Part shown: piece by piece, positions 11,622 through 22,510 of the stretch
Layout of the letters: the number at the start of each line of letters is the position of its first letter
How positions within the stretch are numbered: the first letter of the stretch is position 1
Assembly: GCA_018343915.1 (NCBI GenBank)
Contig: JABRWF010000004.1
Coordinates: 3,286,001 to 3,350,000 of the forward strand
DNA: 64,000 bases
Direction of reading: 5' to 3'
DNA from: Agroathelia rolfsii
Lineage: Eukaryota > Basidiomycota > Agaricomycetes > Amylocorticiales > Amylocorticiaceae
The notes under the pieces: model-generated
Database searches by the model: none
What the model saw: only the letters and a program-made list of their open reading frames with translations
What the model was told of the DNA's origin: nothing
Program-made: the position numbers and the translations under genes

Positions 11622-14498
11622 CTAGATGTTATGTTCCTGATCCAAAGAATAATTACGTCTCCTGGACCTGACCAACTTTGGGCCACTTTCCGAGCCACCA
11701 TTCGCCTCTTTTGCAGTGTTTTCGTCTATAGGGGCAGTAAGGAGAGCGGGAATCATCCCGCCTACACGCAAGTTCTTAATTGTTGGCCCCTCGACCTCTC
11801 CGATGGCTTGGAGAAGGTCAGGGTGCTGTTTAAGCAGCCAGATCGTTTCCAGCACACTCAAGCTCCATATACCAGATCCAGTCGGTGCAGTAGAGAGGTC
11901 CCTTGTAAAGATAAAGATTATGAATGTCAGTCCAACGGAGCTACAAAGACCAACAATAACCTAGTTCGTTCAGTATGAGTACAAGCAGTGTCGTGGGACG
12001 GGGAACTTGAGAGGAAATTATAGAAGACCCACTGGAATGAGATTGAGCTAAAAAGAAATGTATCAATTATCCTGAATCCGCCTTGTTAAGGAATTAAATA
12101 CATACTCGCAGATAGGATTGAGCGATGTAGAGTCCTACTCCGTAAACAGTGTTTTTCGACGTCATGTTGCCATAAAAATTGGAGTCTAATGAGGCTATTT
12201 TTAATGCTGATGATTGATCAGTGGCATAACTCAAAGAATTACAATTGTCTGAGCAGCCCACCATTCCAGTAATAAGCTGTAGTCATAGATGCAAGAGCTT
12301 GTTCAATATCGCCTTTGTAGTATGCCAAAACTGATACATTGGAGGATGTATCGATGGGGCCCCATTGCCTGTGGGTACCATTTCTTGAAAAAAAATTTGT
12401 GATGTACCTTTAGAACTTTTTAGTGAATCAACATTGGCGCAGCTAAAAACGTCAGTATATACTCTTCTTGAGGAGGAATATTTTGGGCTGAAAGCCCACA
12501 ATAGTCAGACGAATTTGTACCGTATCTTGTGCAGTATATGTCTGAGTCATTCATCCAATTGATGTTTCCGGTGTTAGTAGGCGAAAAGATTAATGGCCAC
12601 TGGCATATGGATCAGCACTGCCATGAGTAATGTAGGAAAAATAGGCAAGTATCTCACCGCCTCGAGCAGAGAAAGGTTTCCATTAGTCCATTGCGGTAGA
12701 TTAATATTCTCGAAGTGAGGATCCCACAGCGCCCACTTGGTATAATCAGAGTAAGATGTGGATGTTAAGGCGTCGTCGTATGAAATGAGGACACCAGTCT
12801 GAGAATCCACTGTTACATGAGATTTTTTATAACCGAGGGTGCATCCCATGATCTGAAACGCGCTGGGTAATGACACCGTGGATGAATTGCTGACTTGGAG
12901 GAATGATGGTACTTCGTTAAAGCGTGAGTTTACCAGCATTATTTCAAAGGACAATTAGTATACCATTCTGATTTTCTGGGATAGCGACTATCGATCCATA
13001 ATCAGTTTTCGGGAGACGCCGGGTTAAATCCGGGGACACTGGCACTATTTCAAGTTCGTCATTTGTGTTATTCTTCCCAAGAACCGTAGACGTGAATAAA
13101 ATGCCCTGTATAACAAATCCAATGGTACATAATGAAATCATTAATATGAGAATATCATGTTTTACTCACAGCTTTCGGTCCATAGCCATTACAGGTTCCC
13201 TGCAGAGCTGGATTTTGATGATACATCCAGGTTGAGATATTTATGCCTTTATGAAAATCACTTCAATAAGTCTGCTATGAAATTGAACAACAGTTACCAT
13301 TGTACGTTACCAGGCATTGGTACAGGAAAGTCGCATGAAGTATTCCCATGCTTCCAGTTCAAATTGATGTATTGTCGGTTATCAGTTTCTCCTAATTTTG
13401 ATGTATTCTGATTATTTAGAGTCTTTAACGAGACGGTCGTATTCTCTAGGTATCCACATGATACATTAAATGTCAATGCTCCTACTGTAAAGTTCCCAGG
13501 AAGGAGAGCGGGTTCCGTGATTACATCGTAGATTATTCCGTCTTGTAAACCCAACGTTGGGAGAAGATCTGAGACGCTTGGATGTTCAACCGTAGTGACG
13601 TCAGATATTTGATTGACAGCAAAAGCTAAAGATTCTATAGAAAAATCGAAACTGGAATTCAGTGCAGTTGATAACTTTCTCCATCCTGTCAATATAGTCA
13701 TGAATGCATATCTTTAAAAAAATGTAATACCCCAGCTATTAGCACGCTGCCAACATACCTATAGTGTTAATGTCAGAATAGCTGATCATATTAGACTGAA
13801 TAGTAGACGTCGCATTAACAAGCTGCACACTAAACAATGAGGGAGTTGTAATATGTAACGTCGACAGCCCCGCCAAGTAGGCTGTGATTAAAGCGGTTTC
13901 CCTTATAGACGCCGGCGCTGAGATCTGTCTCGTCAATGTCATGAGCGCTGCGCCTAGGCCAGTCCAAGCATCAGCATGATCATGAGTAGCTGTGAGGGTT
14001 TGTCTTGTTGTTAAAGCCCGCCGTAATGACAGATTCTGGGTGATAAGTAGAAGCAGAGCCGAATATGCCTGATACATTAGCAAATGGTTAGCATCGGTAT
14101 GATGATAGGTCAATTGATTTTAATTTTCGTACAATAATGAAAACTTGGGCTGCGGTGTTTATGACAGTCGCATAAAAAGTTGTATTCTCCGTTACTTGCA
14201 GTATAATCCGAGAATCTAATCTCCCGACGAGAATGATTAACAGAGCAAAATGCAACAGAGCAAGGATGATGTGTAAAATGATTGCAAGTCTTTTGAGCGC
14301 CTTGATAGTCAAAGTCTCGGATTTTTCTCTTGTCGTTCTCACGGAAAAGGGCTTATCGCTTGTCCTATAATCGTTAATGAAAAGTTCAAATGAGTCGTGG
14401 GATTCTAAGCCTTGAAAATTATCTGTTAGATGATGCTCCCGGTACCCGGCCAGCGGTGGTTCTGGAAGCAGTTTTTTGCTATCGGGGGTAGACGACAT
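11622..14498 (-). CDS. Two-TM membrane protein with large N-glycosylated ectodomain
   Basis: This is a 720-aa protein of a fungal family without known function. The twelve-exon model is 14133-14498, 13759-14068, 13311-13685, 13170-13246, 12964-13105, 12658-12911, 12521-12599, 12433-12442, 12262-12368, 12106-12194, 12033-12047 and 11622-11960; exon lengths sum to 721 codons. A TM helix lies at about residues 75-97 (LAIILHIILALLHFALLIILVG). A ~500-residue ectodomain follows, rich in Asn-X-Ser/Thr. A second TM (VIVGLCSSVGLTFIIFIF) precedes a cytoplasmic tail of ~90 residues. The 10-nt and 15-nt exons are the weakest joins but are the only ones that keep the frame. A broken paralogue lies at 62845-64000. 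Confidence 0.75.
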
Positions 14499-14867
14499 AA
14501 TGATAGAGGCTCTCTGCTGATAGAAGGTACAAGCTAGGGTTAAATACATATTGAATGGCCTACGTAGATGTAAATTGATGATAAATCAAAAAATCTAAAG
14601 ATACTTGATAGTATCCAGGAGATTGTTATCATGGCAAATAAACCCTTTGATAATCAAATATCGGAGAGTACATGAACTTAGAAACTTAGAAGGTGCTTGT
14701 TAAATGGGTGTATTGTAAAAGTCTCTTTGAGACCAGAGTGGATCATACATATAGCTGATATAAATTTCCTCCATACACAGCAAAATCAAAACCTGAATTC
14801 ATTGAAGCTTATCTTAGGATACGAGTGGAACCAAATATCATAAAAGTGACCGAATCGGAACCACCAA
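14499..14867. other. Gene-free stretch between tandem minus-strand genes
   Basis: 369 bp, AT-rich: promoter of the two-TM gene and 3' flank of the PIN-like carrier. No gene seen. Confidence 0.5.
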
Positions 14868-16468
14868 CTATGACGATATTGATGTAATTACCTGAACAGC
14901 GATTGTAACAATGATGGACATGAGCGGGCTGATGATGTACTATATCAAATATCATATGCATTAGCTAAGAGTGCATAATAATCATTCTTATCACTTACGC
15001 TGACAACAAGGAACCACGCTACCTCTCCCTCGTCAACCCCAACCAGCTGCGTCAAGCTTGCCATTAGCAGCGCGCTCGGCCCGCTAGGGCAGATCATCAA
15101 CACAAAATACAGCATCGGGTCATCCCTCAGCCAGCTCAGATGCGAACGCGCAGCGAGGAAGACGATGCTGATGCAGAACGCAGGCATGATCACGAACCGG
15201 GTAAAAAGTACAGGGAGAGATGGAGGCATGTGCAAATTGCGAAGCATAGAACTCGGCTTAAAGTCCTGTCTCCGGGAGCTTAAGGAGGGCGATTTGTGAT
15301 AAAGCTGTCCACCAAGCGCAAACATTTGCGCTGCGGTGAAAAGGTCTGCGAGATTCTGTAACGAGGCAGTAATGGAGGGATACAGAGGCGAAGAGCCCTT
15401 TTCCAGGAAAGCTTTGTGTAGTGGAGGGGTTACCTAAGTTATAGTCCCTTGTATTAGCATCGTAATCGAATAAACGTCGTGAGAAACACTTACACCAAGT
15501 ATGACGGCAACTATGGCGGCAATGATAGGCGGATTGAAGACGTCGCCTATTTTCTTGAGCCATCTCGGCGGGTTCCACTTGAATTTCGAAAAATCCGGGC
15601 TGGTATCCAACTCGTCATCGAGATCCTGGAGAGGCTGAGATGGGTCTCTAATGTCATGTCCGTTGCGCTCATAATCTCCATCGTAATCCTGAAGAAGTCC
15701 CACATGCTCGGAGTCCTGCAAAATTCGATGGTCGCGGTTTGAAGATCCTTCCGTCTTATTGGAACGATCGAGCTTAAGGAAGTAAGGACCAGCAACGAAA
15801 CCATAGGCTTGTTGAATAATCATGTAGAGCAGCACATAGGACTTGGCACGGTTGATGGCGTCTGAACTGGACTCGCCCTTTTTCCAGCCAGCTAGCTTAT
15901 CGAGTGAGCCAGTCGAAGACAGCTAATAATCTTGTTAGCCGAGAAAGACCCGTGATTCGGTACAACGTACGGACTGCAGGAGCAACAAAGGCATTGCATT
16001 GGCATTGTTTATGGCTGTTGCTGAGACCGTCCAGCCTGGTAAATGGAACGTCCAGCGAAAGACTGCGCCGATGCAAAATGCGATGGTAATAGTGACAAAT
16101 GCCCAGGCAGGCAGCACCCAGAGTTGTTTGAGGCTATAAAGCATTTATTATATAATTTTGAATAAGAGGCAAGATGAGGGTATCACATACTTGGTCCAGT
16201 CTAACTCAGGGCCCGTCTGTGTGATAATAAGGCAGGGCAAGAAGACATGGGTGCAAACTTTCTATTGAAAGAAGAATGTTGTTCGAGAAGTTAAACCATA
16301 TTTGTCACACGATGTTTGTACTCTAGGACATACTGAAAGTTGTTTTACAGACTTGTCACTGAGCAAACCACAATATGCCGCAAGGAGCCCATAGATAAGC
16401 GTAAGTTCAACGGAAATAGCTGCTTGTAGAGCCCCCAAAAAGCTGGCCACGATATCACTCTGAGCCAT
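14868..16468 (-). CDS. PIN-like/auxin efflux carrier family membrane transporter
   Basis: This is a 429-aa member of the auxin efflux carrier/PILS family of multi-pass transporters. Six exons (16349-16468, 16191-16261, 15971-16133, 15494-15922, 14999-15433, 14868-14939) sum to 430 codons. N-terminal membrane helices are separated by PCLIITQTGPELDW and the NNANAMPLLLLQS stretch, which carries the family's conserved Asn-Ala-Asn-Pro-like signature. A hydrophilic acidic loop spans about residues 150-240. Then come NPPIIAAIVAVILG and C-terminal helices with CPSGPSALLM. In fungi these sit in ER or other internal membranes and their substrates are largely unknown. It is divergently arranged with BNA1. 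Confidence 0.9.
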
Positions 16469-16808
16469 GTAAAATATCTTAGTGATGGTTGGTCGTTCGA
16501 CTTGGAGAGGATTTTTATATGACGCAGTAGGTATTTATTTATACGCCATCGTGTGCGCATTGGATGGGTGCGTTGCAATGGGCGTCATGATCAATAGCAA
16601 TGCATGTCCTGACGTCATGAAGCCAAGGCACACGATTTTTTGGGAGAAAAAAACGAAGCCGAGACTTACTTTGATCAGACTTGTCTTTGTAATCAACGTT
16701 CGATCAACATTTGTAAACAACATTCCGGAACTGCTACTTGCTTCTATTGGTAAATTCTCAGTAACATCTTACTCTGTGAACTTGAAACTGCTTTCATTCC
16801 TCGCTGTT
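16469..16808. promoter_or_regulatory. Shared divergent promoter, PIN-like carrier / BNA1
   Basis: 340 bp separate the two start codons (16468 minus, 16809 plus). The region contains GTATTTATTTATA at about 16530. Genes this close and divergent in fungi often share regulation; this is inference. Confidence 0.45.
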
Positions 16809-17461
16809 ATGTTGTCTCCGCCGATTAATTTCATCAAGTGGCTCACCGACAATAGCCATCTCCTCAAGCCCCCTGTAAATAATTTCTGTCTCTACGATGG
16901 AGGAGATTTTACTATCATGGTCGTCGGCGGACCAAACGAGCGTCGAGATTATCATGTTAATGAGACAGAAGAATGGTTCTATCAGCACAAGGGCGATATG
17001 CTCCTGCGCGTGGTAGACGATGGCAAGTTTAGGGATATTAACATCAAAGAGGGAGAAATGTTTTTGTTACCAGGTATGCAATACGGTTGTCTGACTAATA
17101 CACATGTAGCTATGGATTGTACCTAACTTACACTACCAATTTACTAGGAAACACACCCCACAATCCCGTTAGATTTTCAGATACTGTTGGGATCGTCGTT
17201 GAGCGTGTCCGGCCGAAGTCGGCTATTGGTAATTTACTCCGTCACCCATATAAACGATCGTGATAACTGATCTAAACGACTTTAGACCGTCTCCGCTGGT
17301 ATTGCCCATCATCGGCACACTCAACACCGACAATCATCCACGAGGACTCTTTCCATGTGACAGATCTCGGGACTCAACTGAAGCCATTGATTCATAGTTG
17401 GATGGTAAATGAAGAACAAAGGCGGTGCAAGAAATGCGGAGAGATTGCCCCGCCAAAGTAG
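16809..17461 (+). CDS. BNA1: 3-hydroxyanthranilate 3,4-dioxygenase
   Basis: This cytosolic iron enzyme opens the ring of 3-hydroxyanthranilate to give the precursor of quinolinate in de novo NAD synthesis from tryptophan. Three exons (16809-17073, 17148-17228, 17286-17461) give 173 aa, the usual family length. Visible motifs are the N-terminal [29 protein letters not shown] with iron ligands H49 and E55, and [10 protein letters not shown] with ligand H93. Substrate-side R45 is also present. The C-terminus keeps [13 protein letters not shown] and a CKKCG motif, part of the rubredoxin-like metal site of non-animal forms. The start is the first Met before the conserved LSPPINF. Confidence 0.96.
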
Positions 17462-19103
17462 CCACAGGAACAGAATTCAGGTTATGTATTAGATGCTTTC
17501 ATCTAACATTATTTCTATACACTTATTACACTATGCAAATGTACTCCTTGTCTCGCTGTCATGTGAAAATAGGCCAAAACAAGTCAAATATGTAAATCAC
17601 GTGCCACGTTGATGCTCGTATTATAATATCCTGCTTCAATACGGCATTCTCCATAGCTATCAGCATGCAAAAGTTCAAATGAGTCTCAATTGCATCAAAT
17701 TTGTGGTTGTCGAACTACAGGCCTCAGTCCCAGTCTGGTTAATACTACGCATATATGCATGTTACAATAGCCTGATTGTTATTATTTACTGCCGAGCATA
17801 TCGGCACCGGATTTACTCACCGGTAAGTGAGCCAAGTACTCGCAAGATCTATTTCCCTATGTGCTCTTCTGAGATACTGTCTGCTCGGGAAAAAGAGAGT
17901 AAAAAGAAAGCCTTGGAGCTTCAGCTAGAGATGTCCCTACCCCTATGAATTTAACTACACGAATTAATGCGTATTGCTCCGAATGCAGGAAGCGCCAGTG
18001 TCAGTCCATTAGAAGTCTTCAGCTTATTCCTATCATCGTAATTCACTCAACTCAATAACATCAGCAATATGAATATGTTAGCACATTATCACATTACCTC
18101 TTTGACGATTTGAAAGCATGCCCGTATCAATGGTTGCCAGGAGGGGATACGCCGTATTTTGAACCAACTGAATGCATACGCTATGATTCAGCGAGTAATG
18201 ATCACGAGAGCCAAAACGAAGATATTAATATTTGAGCTAGGATTTACAGTTCTACGCGATTGAATCCAGTGGGTAATTATCGATTTGCTTTCATTTATTG
18301 TAAGCCAAGAAGCCAATTAAGAGAGACATCATGATGGAAATAAAACCCAGTGAGTGTGTGTTTCAACGCCCTGATAGATTGCAACCAAATCTTATCATGA
18401 AATTTAGCATATAGGAAAACCTTAATGAATCTAGAATGAAATTGACCATCTAGAACGTAACTAAGTTTGCAGTGGATGGCAACCTCTCCACACCATGATT
18501 ACTGCTAGAAACCACGCTGCTTCATCAGCCACATGCACAGATCTAGAACACAGCAAGGGAGCTCATCTAAGCATTATATTATAGATCCGCTTGATATGGT
18601 GATGAGCGCTAAGCAGTTATTATAATACCTTCCATAAACGTTACACCAATTCCCAGCGATACCAGCGACCGGCATATTGTATCATCCACCCAAACCATCA
18701 CCTAATCCAGCATGTCGCATGTTGCTGTGCATCCATCCAATGATAACCACCGTCTGCGTGTTTACCATCACCTCTCAAATAATCCAATCAGAAAACATCA
18801 TCATGTGACTATGAGTCGAGAGCAACGGCAGGATCAAAGAAAATTCCGGGAAAAAAGACCATGGGTGCACATTTTTTTGAGATAAAGCAATACAATACAA
18901 TGATGAGAATGAAAACGGCTTGGAGAATAATTGTTGCAATGAAAAGAGTGAAGGGAATCGTGAAATGACGAACAAACAGATTTATAACCGACGAACCAAA
19001 GGTGAATCTACACCTTCCATAAATTACGTCTATCAAAGAACTTACTCTCTCACTAGGAGAGAAAGAGAAAAAAAGGAATACAACTAAATGAAAACCTCTC
19101 CTT
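17462..19103. other. Gene-free stretch of 1.6 kb
   Basis: AT-rich DNA between BNA1 (+) and the 3' end of the ferric reductase gene (-). Open frames are short and show no domain. I see no RNA gene or repeat of note. Confidence 0.5.
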
Positions 19104-21590
19104 TTATGCAAATCCGAAAGCCTCCATGAAGAGCGTCACGCTGGCACCACCGCGTAAGATCCGGGAGGGGCTTCCCACAGGGAAGCTAAGCGCGCGACGA
19201 ATGCTCTTTGCTACCGCCTGAGAGCCGCACACTGTCAACGACAAAGTTAAACGAGGCGAGACACAATATCAGTGATCCTTTCCCTTTCCCCCCTGAGAGA
19301 TATTATATTGTACAAACACTCACCGCTAACAGACATCCGACCGGGAGCAATATCGACCTCGTTACGGAGCTCCGTTGTAAAGTCTGGACGGCCCTGGACG
19401 ACGGATACGGACGGGAGGGAGGTAAGTGCCCCGATCGCGCTCGGCTTCTTCAGGTCTTCAACAGACGAGCCAAAGCTCTCTTCCGAGATGGAGCGCGTAT
19501 CAGCGCCACCCATGCTGCCTATGCTCTCGACGGAGCCGTTGTTCTTGCGGAGATTGTCCATAAAGTCGACGACGCTGCTGTCGCGGCCGGTGACGAAGAT
19601 GCGGACGGAGATGTCGAGCCAGGTCGGGGCGAGCATCAGTGCGCGCAGGAGGGCGTCGGAGCACCAGGCGATGTCCTCTGATTAAATTGGACAGTGGGTA
19701 TTAGCAAAGCTTTGGTTGGTTATCCTTCAGACGAACTTACCAGGTGCCCTGATAGTCCACATGAACAGGATCCTCTGGCAGTTGCTCTCTCCCGACCTAA
19801 CAGACCTATAGTTCACACACACACACACACACGATTAGTTACCTACCAACACCGGACGTCGCTGAAGATTGAAGTGAAACTCACTCGATGATATCCAGCA
19901 GCACAGGGACCGTGTATGACACACCGGATCCGCCAGCAATCAAAGTGCACGAAGAGAAACACCTGAGATCATGTGCATCCCCATAAGGACCATCGACGAG
20001 GACATTGATGTTCCCCTCCTGCGTCGCGGCCTGCTTGAGCTTGCGAGTGACACCACCACGGACGTTGATCAAGAATACGAGTTCCTTCCAGAATGGTGAA
20101 GCGGGCGTGACGTTCTGACTCTGTGCACCATCGTAGCTTCCAATCGTGAACGGGTGCGCCTCAAGTGGGAAGTGCGTCAGGCTGGGGATAGTCAGGTAGG
20201 CGGTCTGTCCCGGCTTCCAGTGGAAGCGCGAGGGCTGGCGGACGACCAAGCGGATGAGTTTGTTGGTGACAATCTCGGCGTGCGCTTCTAATGCGTTTGA
20301 AGAATATTGGGAGCTGAAGGAGTTGTTGTTGATAACCAAACGAGTGAAACGGATAAGACGATCCAGGGCCCATACGATGATGGCCGCGGCAAGAGGGCCG
20401 CCGTACCTGAGTATATGCGTGAGAAAACCAATTAAGACCACGAGGACAGAAATCAGATGCTTACTGGAATTCGGCGGTATGGAAGTAGCCACCAACGAGG
20501 AAAACCAGAACCAGAACAAAGTGCGCGTAGAAGAAGAGTTCATACTTCTTGTTCCTGACCGGACGCACGGACAAGGCGACCAGGATGGTAAGGGCAATGA
20601 CGGCGACGAATCCCCAGCGCAGCCAGCCATACATGATATCGTCCGTGATGGAGCTACGATACAGGATTATTAACGTTCGAGCTACCCAAAATACTAGGAA
20701 ATTTTCTCACTTTTGCGCAGCCTATGAAAGAGATGAGCTTGAGATTTTGACATAAAAGGGTCTAGACACTTACTTTACCAGCAACATGGATCCAAAGCAG
20801 GACCATAAGTGAGCGAGCCATCATGCGGTGGACGTAGTTCAACTATAGGAGTAAATCAGTAACTTGTTAGGAAATGAGCAAACATAATATAATTGCATAC
20901 CCTATCATAGCTGACACCAATGAGGACTACATGCATGTAAGTAAAAAAAAAAAAAAAAGTGGTTCAATGATATCAACGCACGAGAGATTATGTTATTCTT
21001 TGTTCCAAGAGCCGCGAGCAGTGGGAATTGCGACGCAGCTAGGAAACCAGCGCGATTTGCCCAGTAAGTAACGGTAATATTGTGCGTGACAATCGAAGTA
21101 GCTGTGAAAAGAGACCAATTAGATTCTCACGTATGATGATGAAGGCAATTAGCTTTGACATACAGTTGACAAATGTCCAAGTGAACAATCCGCCCATGTA
21201 CAAGATAGTGATAGCCACTTCTGCAAGGTTCAGAGTATATCCACCAAATCCAACGGATGTGCGGAATGCAAGCACACGGAATACATTGACGGCAGCAACA
21301 GGGATCCGAGAGAGGGAGATAGGTCCTGATTGGCGAGGAACGGCCCTCGATTTCTCGACATCATAATCTTTCCAGCCAGATCGTCCCGAGCGGGAGAGTT
21401 TGGTATGCAAAAACGAAAGGAATTGGCAGACAGCGACGAGACCAATAAAGGCCGCACAGTAAAACCAGAATTCATTTGGGTACTCGTGCCAGCGAGACTT
21501 TGCCAGTGATTTGTCAAGAGCTGCGAGCTTGGAGGCGGCAGCTTTGGCAGCAGCAGCAACAGGAGAGGCAGGAGTAGATGGACCAGCCAT
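19104..21590 (-). CDS. Ferric/cupric reductase transmembrane protein
   Basis: This plasma-membrane metalloreductase passes electrons from NADPH through FAD and two hemes to extracellular Fe(III) or Cu(II). Ten exons sum to 637 codons (636 aa): 21164-21590, 20982-21101, 20901-20926, 20774-20842, 20711-20721, 20465-20653, 19885-20406, 19741-19805, 19324-19677 and 19104-19231. The ferric-reductase TM domain includes TYWANRAG, SYDRLNYVHRMMAR and LLWIHVAG, then YAHF and YFHTAEF, which supply the paired heme histidines. HPFTIGSY is the FAD-binding motif and LIAGGSGVS the NADPH-binding loop. The 20711-20721 exon is 11 nt. The start at MAGPSTPAS is preferred over an upstream Met in the likely leader. 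Confidence 0.93.
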
Positions 21591-22510
21591 TTCGAAATAG
21601 ATTAAAAAAGAAAAAATGCCCAGGCAAAGGCGCCTAAAGGCTATAGAAACAAGAAGGGTGAAGGAGAGGAAGGGGGTAGAAAGAAAAGAGAGCAAAAGGT
21701 GCAAGACTCGGCTCCTAGGTGTTGCTCTCTCATCAATGCCCCTGCTTCTTACCTATTTATGAAAAGCGATGGCGATTGTCGGCATCTGTGTCAGGCGGAT
21801 GGCAATGATTCTAAAAAAGCCATTGGTGCATCAACAAAAGCCAAATGCCGACTGCGTAAGAATTGATTGTACCAGTTCGAGTAAAGTATTTTCCACGGTC
21901 TGGCTTGCAACGGCAGACCATGGCAACGACGCAACGCGGGTCTACTGATGCGATTGGCCGCTCGCAATGAGGAAGACTGTCCAATGGAAGACAAGACCTT
22001 TGAACAAAGGGATGATCCATCCATGGCAATGGTACCAGTAGTATACAATAGCAGGTCAGTATTGCCACCATGGTTGGCCCGCTGCAAACCAGCCGCCAGG
22101 TCAACTGCCGATGTTTAAGACACCAAATCTCCGATTCAGGCTGCATCCGTGAGTGATACTCCCTGCATCAGTATCAAAAGCGATACAGCTGTGGAACGCA
22201 TTCATGTGTCAACAATCTCAGGAAATGTTCAGGCTGAACCAATTACGGTATGACGTCGATGCAAGGCAACAGCCTGAGCAACCAGCCCGGTGTGGCCTCG
22301 ATTGGATTGATAGTCGTTGAGGTCGATATAAGGAGCTTATCGACAGCAATTGACTCGATTACTAATTTCATAAACCAATGATAAATTATTGCTGCTCAAT
22401 GATGTATCAAGAAAAATGATGTGTTCACAATGCCTATATGCTCGTACAAAAATAAAACCCTATCTGAAAAGAAATGTCAAACTGTCCTCCGAGTCTTCTC
22501 CGTTCACGTC
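21591..22510. other. Intergenic region, promoter of the ferric reductase
   Basis: 920 bp between ferric reductase start and TMEM184 stop, both on the minus strand. No gene seen. GATA-type sites (binding sites of fungal iron repressors) are present but too short to be meaningful by eye. Confidence 0.45.

Noticed and set aside
12443..12462. A 20-nt GT...TTTTTAG stretch with a CTGAC branch motif that could be an ultra-short intron in the two-TM gene
   Set aside because: A normal ~74-nt intron starting at 12520 and ending at the same acceptor, followed by a 10-nt exon, keeps the frame without invoking a 20-nt intron.
11961..12700. Apparent multiple frameshifts in the 3' half of the two-TM gene, suggesting a pseudogene
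   Set aside because: All disappear when the acceptor at 12600, the micro-exons and the intron 12195-12261 are used; exon lengths then sum to whole codons.
16482..17126. Longer open frame extending BNA1 upstream by ~110 codons
   Set aside because: The enzyme family starts at the LSPPINF block; the upstream part has no similarity and lies in the shared promoter.
21591..21704. N-terminal extension of the ferric reductase
   Set aside because: The family-like Met lies at 21590; the upstream residues are a chance open leader.
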